A stretch of 64,000 nt of DNA from NCBI RefSeq assembly GCF_011006175.1, contig NZ_CP048795.1, positions 744,001-808,000 on the forward strand, given 5' to 3'. The DNA is from Hydrogenobacter sp. T-8 (lineage in GTDB: Bacteria; Aquificota; Aquificia; Aquificales; Aquificaceae). The translations under genes were made by a program, and so were the position numbers. Below, piece by piece: positions 43,895 to 51,402 of the stretch (its first letter is position 1; each line of letters begins with the position of its first letter). The notes below the pieces were generated by a model that saw nothing but the letters and a program-made list of their open reading frames with translations, ran no database searches and had not been told where the DNA came from.

Positions 43895-46647
43895 ATCTTA
43901 TCCCTCAAAGCTTCTCTTATTACGCTTAAAACTCCCGTTGCTACAGTAAAACCACTCATTGGCTTTTCTTTACAGGGTTCTACAAGCTCCTCACCAGCAT
44001 TAACAGGACAGTTTGGATTACACTCCCTCGTATCATACTCTCTCCTGTTCTGACTGTTGATATACTTCACCACGCAATACTGCTTTCCGGAATAAGTGCC
44101 TTTCGGATAAGAAGAAGTGCCACCACCCTGACAAACACTTTGAGGCTCAGATACACATGAGGTAGCCCCTTCCAACCACCCATCGGGACATGCTTTATTA
44201 AAAGGCTTTTCACACAAATCAGAATAAGTATTCAAAGTGCCACCATCTGGACATACAGCAGAAGCTATACAGAGCGACCAATCAGGAGTGAAACTCCCAT
44301 TATCGCAAGTTCCACACCTATAATACCTCTTTGTCAGCATATCATACCCTACCCTCATAAACACATAATCACACCCACGACAACAATGAGAAGCACTAAT
44401 TGAAACATCTATTTGTTTGCTACCATCATTAGTCCAAACTGGTTGCCAGTTTATATACTGATTACAAGCTGTGCTTCTACTTGCAAGAACCTGCCCTGTA
44501 GCACTGTCGACAATATTAGTCCAGGTATTGGTAGTATCATTATCGCAAGAGTAATCCACCACAAGATACAATCTCAAGGTAAGCCCCTTATAAACAGGGT
44601 CGTTAAAAGGAAGACCAGACTTTCCACTACTCAGCGTCCAACTTCCTCTCAAGCATCTCCCAGTATTTATCTCACCAAGAACACAATAATCTCTTCCATT
44701 TACATTTATAACGCTGTAAGCACACGGATATGTAGGTTCTTCTTTTATAAGTTTGCATTGCGGATTATTTCTGTAAAAATCATCATCAGGCGTCCCTTTA
44801 TAAGCTATGAAAAGTCCTATAGGCTTTTCACACCTGTCAGTAGCTGGATTATAAGTCATATCTTGAGGACAATCTGGAGCTTTTCCGCATATAGAACCTA
44901 TTTTCTGATAAGGTGAAGAACATAAGGGGTTCTTCTGTCTGATACACTGACCGTTTATAAGCTGTCCTTCAGGACATACTTTCCCACAGTTTTCACCCCA
45001 GCTAAAGGTATTGCCATTCTCAGAAATAGAACCAAGCACATTTGATACTCTTGTAAGGTCTATACTCTTTAAATGCTTGCTGTAGCTACTTGTATCTGAT
45101 ACACACTGATACTCTATCCTCTGAGACCACCATGTTCTACACTCATAGGAATTTCCAAAAGGCATGCAGGTTTTCGGCGGATATCCACAGTTCTGAGGAG
45201 GACTTTGTGCTGTAGAAAATCTACTTTCCCATCTTTTCATGCTCTCATCTCTTACTACCTCTTGACAATAAGCTACTTTCTCTAAAAGCTTTCCGCTTGA
45301 AACTATCTGATACTCTTTCCCATTTGCATCTCTCCACCAGATATTCACAGGAACACAGTTTTTAGTAGCGTCATTTAGCTCCTCACAGCCAGTAAAAATT
45401 TCCCCTGTAGGTCTTGTAAGCGTCCATCTAAAGTAATTACAGGAATTAGAATTTATGCTAACCTCAAAAATGTTTGAATTGTCAGAAGGATTATAGGTAT
45501 TCTTTGCACTCACCGTAAATGTGCCGTTGCCTGTGCTTAAAGAACCTATCGGCGTCCAGTTATAAGACCTGTCTACGGAAATAGGCACTTCAAGAGGATA
45601 AGGCGGAGGTGGTGGCACATCTACCGAATATCTCCCCTGTCTGTCATAATAGCCTTCTTTAAAAGCATAGCCTTTAAGCACATAACCCGTGCCTTGTGGA
45701 TTACATTCAAGGAAAAGCATCGTGGAAAAAGCAAAAAAGTCAGAAAGGTTTCCGCAAACAGTCTGGCTTTCATTGTATCCTTCTGGATACAATCTTGCAT
45801 TCGGCACGCATACCTGCTGACTGCTTATAGAAGACAAAAGCTCTCTTTTGAGAATGCATTGACGCACATTGGTAGCACCTATAGCCTGTTGCATGCCAGT
45901 AAGAGCCTTACACTCAGGAAGGTCAGGCTGCCCCCTACAAAGTGCCTGCCTGTAGATGCTATCATCCGTTATCCTGTAAGGATTTGCCATATAAGATGCC
46001 TGCGGTGGATTTGAAGAAGAACATACCTGTCTTGCTACACTATAGCTTATCTGATTGCCAGTCTTTACATCCTTTGTAAGCACCACATTCCCACCATAAC
46101 TTTCCACTAAAAGAGAAGCAAGATGAATACCAAAAGAATACACATCCACAGGATATAGAGAACAGCCCTTAAGCTCAGAAACAGTAACTACACTAAAAGC
46201 CCCAGAAGAAAACACTACCTTACCACAATCACTAAAAACTCCATTAGAGTAGGAGTTGCAATAGCCTTCATTACACAGATACTTAAAGCTAAAGCTCTGA
46301 CTACTCCAAGAACCACCAAGAACAGGTTTATAGGAAACAGTTAGATTGTATTGTCCGCTTTGGAAATCATAACCACCTGAAATTTTCAATATCTCCTCTG
46401 TCCCACCTGAGGTGGTGCATGTAATAGACTTGCTATCAAACTTTTCCCCAGAAGGCTGAGTATAACCTTTACCAGTTTCCGCAGGATTTTTTATATTCTG
46501 CTCAAAATTACCTTTTCCTTCATAAACACTCCTGATTTTATTACCCCAGTCTTCTCCCAATGCCTTTGGGTCTTGTGCAAAAACAAGACCACCTGCACTA
46601 AAAAGCACAACAATCCCTTTTACGATAAACCATCCACGCCCATACAT
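43882..46647 (-). CDS. Large secreted cysteine-rich protein, TraN-like adhesin candidate
   Basis: 921 residues with a signal peptide (GIVVLFSAGGLVFAQ). It has dozens of cysteines and many short CPxG...C units such as CPEGQLINGQCIRQKNPLC, CPQDMTYNPATDRC and CPDGGTLNTYSDLCEKP, resembling extracellular cysteine-knot repeats. It sits between traU and traN in the operon, so a second surface adhesin or TraN partner is likely. The start overlaps traU by 50 bp. Substantial disulfide formation would need the TraF and DsbC-like proteins encoded nearby. Confidence 0.65.
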   Translation of the reverse strand: MYGRGWFIVKGIVVLFSAGGLVFAQDPKALGEDWGNKIRSVYEGKGNFEQNIKNPAETGKGYTQPSGEKFDSKSITCTTSGGTEEILKISGGYDFQSGQYNLTVSYKPVLGGSWSSQSFSFKYLCNEGYCNSYSNGVFSDCGKVVFSSGAFSVVTVSELKGCSLYPVDVYSFGIHLASLLVESYGGNVVLTKDVKTGNQISYSVARQVCSSSNPPQASYMANPYRITDDSIYRQALCRGQPDLPECKALTGMQQAIGATNVRQCILKRELLSSISSQQVCVPNARLYPEGYNESQTVCGNLSDFFAFSTMLFLECNPQGTGYVLKGYAFKEGYYDRQGRYSVDVPPPPPYPLEVPISVDRSYNWTPIGSLSTGNGTFTVSAKNTYNPSDNSNIFEVSINSNSCNYFRWTLTRPTGEIFTGCEELNDATKNCVPVNIWWRDANGKEYQIVSSGKLLEKVAYCQEVVRDESMKRWESRFSTAQSPPQNCGYPPKTCMPFGNSYECRTWWSQRIEYQCVSDTSSYSKHLKSIDLTRVSNVLGSISENGNTFSWGENCGKVCPEGQLINGQCIRQKNPLCSSPYQKIGSICGKAPDCPQDMTYNPATDRCEKPIGLFIAYKGTPDDDFYRNNPQCKLIKEEPTYPCAYSVINVNGRDYCVLGEINTGRCLRGSWTLSSGKSGLPFNDPVYKGLTLRLYLVVDYSCDNDTTNTWTNIVDSATGQVLASRSTACNQYINWQPVWTNDGSKQIDVSISASHCCRGCDYVFMRVGYDMLTKRYYRCGTCDNGSFTPDWSLCIASAVCPDGGTLNTYSDLCEKPFNKACPDGWLEGATSCVSEPQSVCQGGGTSSYPKGTYSGKQYCVVKYINSQNRREYDTRECNPNCPVNAGEELVEPCKEKPMSGFTVATGVLSVIREALRDKICGR

Positions 46648-47614
46648 GTCTATTAACTCCTGGTATTTCTTTTCCTAAGCCCCAAAGAATAAAAGAAGAC
46701 CTGCCTATTGGGAAACGCTTTGGATACAAAATAGGATAAATGGGATAGATGTTATACTGGCTTTTTCTCATGAGTGGCATTGGATAGTAGCCACAAAGAG
46801 CCTGCTGACCAAAACTGCCCCAGAGGATAAGCTCTCTGTGAAGTTTGAAAAGCATCCTCGCTACCATAAGCCCTGAGGACTGAGTGCTATCAAGCCCACC
46901 TGCATTTTCAGACATAGGGAAAAGGCTACCCCATGAACCTCCACACCAAAAAAGAACGTCTATTGGAAAGCCGAGGCTTGATGCAACTGCATCTGCCATA
47001 CATGCCAGCTGAGCTACAGGATTTGCTACAAGAAAAGCTTCAGGACCTATTATACTTGCTAGTATATCGTTCTGCCATAGAGGGTCAAGCTCTGTCATAT
47101 ACGCTATGTCCCACGGTGCCCTTGCTTCTAAACAAACAAAGTCCATAAAAAGCTCTAAAAGAGCCCACGGAAGAAATCTATAGTAATGCACCTGAAGACT
47201 TCTAAGCTCAGTATTAGCTCCCCCATCCGCAGTCTTAGAAGAGTCTGCCCCTAAAGCCTGTGCATTCACAGGCACAGGCACCTGCATTCCAAGAGTAGGA
47301 GAACACCATGGAACTTTAACTGGTTCTACAATAGCTATGGGTTCCCATAAGGATATAGTTATACCCACTCTCGGGAAAGGCTTCATGCATATACATATAG
47401 GAGCTGAGCCTAAATCAATATCTTCAAGCCCGCTCCAGTTCATTATAGTCATTGAGCCTATTTTGATAGGAAACACATTGTATATGGTGCTTATAGCCGT
47501 CATAACAATCTGAAGGGTTGTAGAAGGGTTAGCAGGACAGATTACCTTTGACACAGGGTTCTGAGCAAAAGCCAGAGAAACCAGCATAGTCAGTAAAACC
47601 ACCACCTTCCTCAT
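46598..47614 (-). CDS. traU: TraU, F-type pilus assembly protein
   Basis: 338 residues, signal peptide VVVLLTMLVSLAFAQ. Strong TraU features: NWSGLEDIDLGSAPICICMK, GITISLWEPIAIVEPVKVPW, YYRFLPWALLELFMDFVC, WCGGSWGSLFPMS and the C-terminal FILWGLGKEIPG. TraU is a periplasmic protein needed for DNA transfer. Start overlaps the traW stop by 4 bp. Confidence 0.95.
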   Translation of the reverse strand: MRKVVVLLTMLVSLAFAQNPVSKVICPANPSTTLQIVMTAISTIYNVFPIKIGSMTIMNWSGLEDIDLGSAPICICMKPFPRVGITISLWEPIAIVEPVKVPWCSPTLGMQVPVPVNAQALGADSSKTADGGANTELRSLQVHYYRFLPWALLELFMDFVCLEARAPWDIAYMTELDPLWQNDILASIIGPEAFLVANPVAQLACMADAVASSLGFPIDVLFWCGGSWGSLFPMSENAGGLDSTQSSGLMVARMLFKLHRELILWGSFGQQALCGYYPMPLMRKSQYNIYPIYPILYPKRFPIGRSSFILWGLGKEIPGVNRHVWAWMVYRKRDCCAF

Positions 47615-48219
47615 AACTCATCTTCTCCCAAAACCTTAACCACAGCTACCTTCCTCTGCATATCCCAAGTAATAAGACTTACCCCCTCTGTTATCTGAAA
47701 ACGCTCCTTTATAAGAGGATTGAGAAAATAAACCCTTGTCTTGAAAGTTTTCATAAGCTCATCTACCCTTCCTCTTGAGGCTATAAGCATAGTGTTTAAC
47801 CTGTAAAAACTTAAAAGCTTTTCCACAATCCTTACCTGCCTCCTATCCTCTCCATCAAAAACTATCAAAGTAGGTGGTGCCATGGGCACATAATCAAGCG
47901 GATTAAAGGTGTATCCCTTTGGATAAAGAACTCCTACCACTTTACCTGACTTATCTACTCTTGGTATTTCATACGGAGAACTCCATTTTAAAGATACATG
48001 CCTTACTTTGCTCTTCTTGGCTAAAGGTAAAGCCACAGACCAGCCCTCTGGAGGTTTTAAAGCTTTCCCCTGAGACTTCGCCACCGCCTCTAAAAACTTC
48101 TTCTGCAAAACCGCCTTCCTGCTTTCTATCTCCTGTAAAAGGTCAGGCTCTACTATGGGATAGGTGGTAGCACCAAAAGCAATGCCTATTAGAAGACTAC
48201 CAGCTAATAAGCCTTTCAT
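47611..48219 (-). CDS. traW: TraW, F-type pilus assembly protein
   Basis: 202 residues. Signal peptide LLAGSLLIGIAFGA, then the TraW signature TYPIVEPDLLQEIESRKAVL and the conserved YPKGYTFNPLDY, followed by LIVFDGEDRRQV and a short-chain TrbC-like end. It acts in the periplasm with TraU and TrbC. Overlaps traF upstream by 23 bp. Confidence 0.92.
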   Translation of the reverse strand: MKGLLAGSLLIGIAFGATTYPIVEPDLLQEIESRKAVLQKKFLEAVAKSQGKALKPPEGWSVALPLAKKSKVRHVSLKWSSPYEIPRVDKSGKVVGVLYPKGYTFNPLDYVPMAPPTLIVFDGEDRRQVRIVEKLLSFYRLNTMLIASRGRVDELMKTFKTRVYFLNPLIKERFQITEGVSLITWDMQRKVAVVKVLGEDEL

Positions 48220-48988
48220 CCTTAATCTCCCCTAAGTTGTAAAGCCCAAATATTACGCTATCTTCTAACTCATCAAGAGCCATAGCTCCAGAACCTATCC
48301 TCTGCCACTCAAAAGTCCCATTCCTTTTCAGCACAAGGAATATGTCAGGAACAAGCTGTGTTCCAAATCTGGATGCTAAATCTGGACGCTCCTGAATATC
48401 CACCTCCTTTGTATCCCATCCCCACTTTTCCCTGAAAAGCCTTAAAGTCCCCGAAAAAGCCCTACAGTAAGGACAGCCTTTCTCAACAAAAACTATTATT
48501 CCTGCCCTGTCTCTATACTTTGAAAATATCTCCTTCTTCCTCTCATTCCTGTATTCTGCCATGGCTATACGGGCAGGAGTAAAGTTCTGCTTTTGCATAT
48601 AGCCGGGTTCAGTTTTGAGAACTTTGTAATGCACGAAGGCAAACTTCTCCGCCCTGTCATTAATCCACATAACAAGCCTCTTCCACTCCCTCACATTTTC
48701 CTCTGTAGGGTTCATTATGGCTATCTTCCTGCTCTCCTCTTCCAGCTTTGATATTTCCTCAGGGTCCATCTGGTCTAATTTGTCCCAGGGGATTTGAACA
48801 ACTTTCTTTTTCAGAAGCTTTACACTTTCCTGCTTTTCTTCCTTCTTTACTTCCTTCCTCTCCTCTTTTTTTTGGCAGACTTCCTTCCAGAACCAGCCCC
48901 TTTCTGCATCTTGGTAGAACTCCTTAAGAGGTTTGCACTCCTCCTGAGCAAAAACCACAAGAGGAATGAACAGAAGGATTTTCCTCAT
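48197..48988 (-). CDS. traF: TraF, periplasmic thioredoxin-like protein of F-type systems
   Basis: 263 residues. A signal peptide (KILLFIPLVVFAQ), a Lys/Glu-rich linker and the TraF domain with IIVFVEKGCPYCRAFSGTL, whose CPYC is a thioredoxin-type active site (absent in F plasmid TraF but present in many relatives), and a QLVPDIFLV cis-Pro loop. It probably helps form disulfides in TraN, TraU and the large Cys-rich protein. On the minus strand TTGAAT-17-TAAAAT lies 8 nt before the ATG. First gene of the operon. Confidence 0.9.
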   Translation of the reverse strand: MRKILLFIPLVVFAQEECKPLKEFYQDAERGWFWKEVCQKKEERKEVKKEEKQESVKLLKKKVVQIPWDKLDQMDPEEISKLEEESRKIAIMNPTEENVREWKRLVMWINDRAEKFAFVHYKVLKTEPGYMQKQNFTPARIAMAEYRNERKKEIFSKYRDRAGIIVFVEKGCPYCRAFSGTLRLFREKWGWDTKEVDIQERPDLASRFGTQLVPDIFLVLKRNGTFEWQRIGSGAMALDELEDSVIFGLYNLGEIKDERLISW

Positions 48989-49005
48989 AATAAGACATTT
49001 TACTC

Positions 49006-49034
49006 TTGACAGGGGGAAAATTCAAGTATATAAT
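49006..49034 (+). promoter_or_regulatory. Consensus promoter of the pilin operon
   Basis: TTGACA, 17-bp spacer, TATAAT, both perfect. It overlaps the divergent traF promoter. No operator palindrome is seen here, unlike other operons of the element. Confidence 0.8.
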
Positions 49035-49064
49035 GTCCGTAAAATACTTTTAGGAGGTAAAACC

Positions 49065-49388
49065 ATGAGGAACCTGCTTGCAAAACTTTACCTCAAGCCA
49101 GAGCTTTTTTCCTTAGGGCTACTTGTAGCCCTTGCCACAGTTATTGCCCTTGCACCAGACCTGTCCTTTGCTGGAACAGGTGGTGCAGAAGTGCAAACAT
49201 GGTATCAGGACATATCTAACTCCCTCAAAGGCTTTTGGGGCAAACTCATAGCCTTAGCTTTCATAGGTTTTAGCCTCATGGCTTTCAAGCAAGGAGCTAT
49301 AATCCCTGCCATTTTCCTCATCTTCATAGGTCTTGGCGTAGGTGTCATACCTGACGTGGTAGATACCAGATTTACCTTGCTCTTCTAA
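49065..49388 (+). CDS. traA: TraA/VirB2-like pilin
   Basis: 107 residues. A long leader (LGLLVALATVIALAPDLSFAG) is probably cut after SFA, leaving a ~65-residue pilin with two hydrophobic helices (LIALAFIGFSLMAFKQG and IIPAIFLIFIGLGVGVIP). Size, topology, place right before traL and a perfect promoter with AGGAGG ribosome site all fit the major conjugative pilin. An in-frame start at 48966 lies upstream of the promoter and is rejected. Confidence 0.85.
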   Translation: MRNLLAKLYLKPELFSLGLLVALATVIALAPDLSFAGTGGAEVQTWYQDISNSLKGFWGKLIALAFIGFSLMAFKQGAIIPAIFLIFIGLGVGVIPDVVDTRFTLLF

Positions 49389-49396
49389 TCCTTTAT

Positions 49397-49413
49397 GGGG
49401 GCTTTGCCCCTTT
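49397..49413 (+). terminator. Short hairpin between pilin and traL
   Basis: GGGGC-TTT-GCCCC followed by TTT. A weak terminator here would give more pilin mRNA than downstream message. Confidence 0.4.
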
Positions 49414-49421
49414 GAAGAACA

Positions 49422-49700
49422 ATGGAAAAACACTACATACCCAAATATGTGAATGCTCTTCCTCAGATACTCTGGTGGGAGATAGATGAGTTTGCTTTCT
49501 TCTTAGGGGGAGTTATTTTCGGCATTATATCAAACCACTCCTTTCTTGGAGCCATCATAGGCTTTCTTCTTGCAAAAGGATACATGAGGCTAAAGTATGG
49601 CAAACAGAATGGCTTTTTATTTCACTGGCTTTATTCAAAAGGACTGTATGGGAAAAAGGGAAGAGTGCCTGAATACTGGGTGAAAGAGTTCATAGAATGA
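49422..49700 (+). CDS. traL: TraL, F-type pilus assembly protein
   Basis: 92 residues: YIPKYVNALPQILWWEIDEF then FFLGGVIFGIISNHSFLGAI and YMRLKYGKQNGFLFHWLY, the compact two-helix TraL pattern (VirB3-like inner-membrane protein). It follows the pilin gene directly. TraE, TraK, TraB and TraV, which normally follow, are not here; they may lie right of the window. It ends convergent with a hypothetical gene. Confidence 0.88.
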   Translation: MEKHYIPKYVNALPQILWWEIDEFAFFLGGVIFGIISNHSFLGAIIGFLLAKGYMRLKYGKQNGFLFHWLYSKGLYGKKGRVPEYWVKEFIE

Positions 49701-50229
49701 GGGATTTTTCAAGGAGAAGATAAAACCCCACCCTGTCTATAAGAAACCCTTCGTAAGTAGCCTTAAGCGGAGTTATCAAAAACCCGTCTAAATGAAGATA
49801 AGTCCTGTTTCTCAAAGCGGAGATAAGATAAAGGTAGTGTTCCTTTTTTGGTCTTATCTCCTTTATACCACCAAGCAAAAGATAAGCTCCTTTTCTGTCT
49901 TTGCCAAAAACCCACGCATTCCACCTGTAGTTTATACTCTGGTAAGAAATAGACTGAATATAGACATCCAAAGCACAATGAAAAGTCCTGTAGAGTTCCA
50001 CAACCCCATAAGCGTAGTTTGACTTCCTTATGAATATCTCATTTTCTAACTTCTCTCCCTCTGCAGTTTTTGTAGTCAGAGCTATCTCCCAGCCATCTTC
50101 CTTTTTTATCTTCACACTGCTATAATGCCCTGTCCTTAACTTCTCAAGCCTTATAAGCGTGCCAAAATCTACCGTGCCTAAAATCTCATGCAGGTCAAGC
50201 GTGTATTCTCCCTTTATGCCGAGGCTCAT
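49690..50229 (-). CDS. Hypothetical protein, 179 aa
   Basis: Soluble, beta-rich at the start (EYTLDLHEILGTVDFGTLIR, WEIALTTKTAEGEKLE) with NYRWNAWVFGKDRKGAYLLL in the middle. Start overlaps the stop of the upstream gene by 4 bp, so both form one unit. No family recognised. Confidence 0.55.
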   Translation of the reverse strand: MSLGIKGEYTLDLHEILGTVDFGTLIRLEKLRTGHYSSVKIKKEDGWEIALTTKTAEGEKLENEIFIRKSNYAYGVVELYRTFHCALDVYIQSISYQSINYRWNAWVFGKDRKGAYLLLGGIKEIRPKKEHYLYLISALRNRTYLHLDGFLITPLKATYEGFLIDRVGFYLLLEKSLIL

Positions 50230-50846
50230 AAGCCAGCCATGAACCTCAAAATGTTGTCAAAAGTGCCTCTAAACCTTGCAAAGGGGTGTAGCCTGTCTCC
50301 TTTCCTCAACAAAACTACCCAGTTCCCGTCTATCACCACCCTCAAAGGCTTTGTGTCTATTACTTTCTTCTGTCTCTGACGAAGATAATCCTCAAACCCC
50401 CAGAAGAGTTGCTCCCTGCTTATCTCATCAAGGTCTAACCCCTGCACTCCATACCTTAAAGACACTTTCCCATCTTCCTTTACCAGCACAAGCTCCTCTA
50501 CCATACTTGCCTTTAGAGAATTCCTTATCCACTCAAGAAGAGTTCTGAGTTCTTCTCTTCTGAAGACCCTTGATAGCTTTTCTTCTCCCCTCTCATAGAG
50601 AAGAATGGCACGACACTTTTCACCCGTGAAAAGCACAAGCCTGCTATCCTTGTAGTAAAAAACCGCTCTGGGAGGCTTTTCTCCATCTTTAACAGGCAAA
50701 TCCCAGTAAGCATATCCACCTGCTACATAAAAACTCACAAGATTGACAGGCAGGGGCAGAGAAACCTCTTTCTCTTCTCCCCTCAAAACCACACCAGAAC
50801 TATCAAGACTTACCGACACATTTCCTTCAAATTCCAACACACTCAT
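50226..50846 (-). CDS. Hypothetical protein, 206 aa, leaderless
   Basis: N-terminal beta domain (LEFEGNVSVSLDSSGVVLRG, PPRAVFYYKDSRLVLFTGEK), then helical (ELRTLLEWIRNSLKASMVEE) and a basic C-terminus. Minus-strand TATAAT at 50854-50859 is exactly 7 nt before the ATG at 50846. Two operators lie between it and the right-going gene at 50947. No family recognised. Confidence 0.6.
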   Translation of the reverse strand: MSVLEFEGNVSVSLDSSGVVLRGEEKEVSLPLPVNLVSFYVAGGYAYWDLPVKDGEKPPRAVFYYKDSRLVLFTGEKCRAILLYERGEEKLSRVFRREELRTLLEWIRNSLKASMVEELVLVKEDGKVSLRYGVQGLDLDEISREQLFWGFEDYLRQRQKKVIDTKPLRVVIDGNWVVLLRKGDRLHPFARFRGTFDNILRFMAGL

Positions 50847-50882
50847 GAAGAAAATTATAGGTCAGTCAAAGAAAAAGAACCT

Positions 50883-50904
50883 TTTCTGGGGAATTCCCCA
50901 GAAA
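50883..50904. promoter_or_regulatory. Operator palindrome 12, perfect
   Basis: Both halves match TTTCTGGGGAA. It lies between two divergent leaderless promoters, closer to the left-going one. Confidence 0.8.
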
Positions 50905-50905
50905 T

Positions 50906-50927
50906 TTTCTGTGAAACTCCTCAGAAA
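50906..50927. promoter_or_regulatory. Operator palindrome 13, degenerate
   Basis: TTTCTGTGAAA then CTCCTCAGAAA, one base after operator 12. Its centre is 17.5 bp from TATAAT (50934-50939) of the right-going gene. Confidence 0.55.
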
Positions 50928-50946
50928 AAGGGCTATAATTAACCTT

Positions 50947-51402
50947 ATGGACAGGCTTGACAGGATAAAAGAGCTTGTGGAGAAAAGGACAAAAGAGGAG
51001 GAGATAGTCTATAAACTTGCAAGTCTTGAAGAAAAGGAAAGAGAGGAGATACTGGCACAGGTGGAGAGGGAAGACCCAAAACTTGCAGATGAGCTGAGGA
51101 AGAAGATTAAAGAAGTTGAAGTGTATGGCTTTATTAATTTAAACTGGGTGAAGGAAAGATATGTGGAAGGACAGATTTTTGGTATCATTGTTTTGCTCAC
51201 ACTCTTAATGCTTGTTATTATCGGCTCTTTGCTTTACTTCACAAGCATTATAGATGATGTCCAGCTGTTTTTCTTCATATTTCCTGCTTTCCTGCTTAGT
51301 ATTTTGATAGCTACACCAATCTACTTGCTACTCCCCCGTCAGTTAAAGAATAAAATTGCTATATATATCAAACGCTATTCATTCTTTTCTCCTCCCTCCT
51401 GA
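50947..51402 (+). CDS. Coiled-coil membrane protein, 151 aa, leaderless
   Basis: A charged coiled-coil N-terminus (DRLDRIKELVEKRTKEEEIV) of ~75 residues precedes two membrane helices (FGIIVLLTLLMLVIIGSLLY and FFFIFPAFLLSILIATPIYL). TATAAT lies 7 nt before the ATG, with two operators just upstream. Convergent with traG (24-bp overlap). No family recognised; a role in entry exclusion or mating regulation would suit a small membrane protein beside traG, but this is speculation. Confidence 0.6.
   Translation: MDRLDRIKELVEKRTKEEEIVYKLASLEEKEREEILAQVEREDPKLADELRKKIKEVEVYGFINLNWVKERYVEGQIFGIIVLLTLLMLVIIGSLLYFTSIIDDVQLFFFIFPAFLLSILIATPIYLLLPRQLKNKIAIYIKRYSFFSPPS

Noticed and set aside
44413-44916. 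167-codon plus-strand frame inside the Cys-rich gene
   Set aside because: Antisense shadow of the 921-residue secreted protein; no expression signals.
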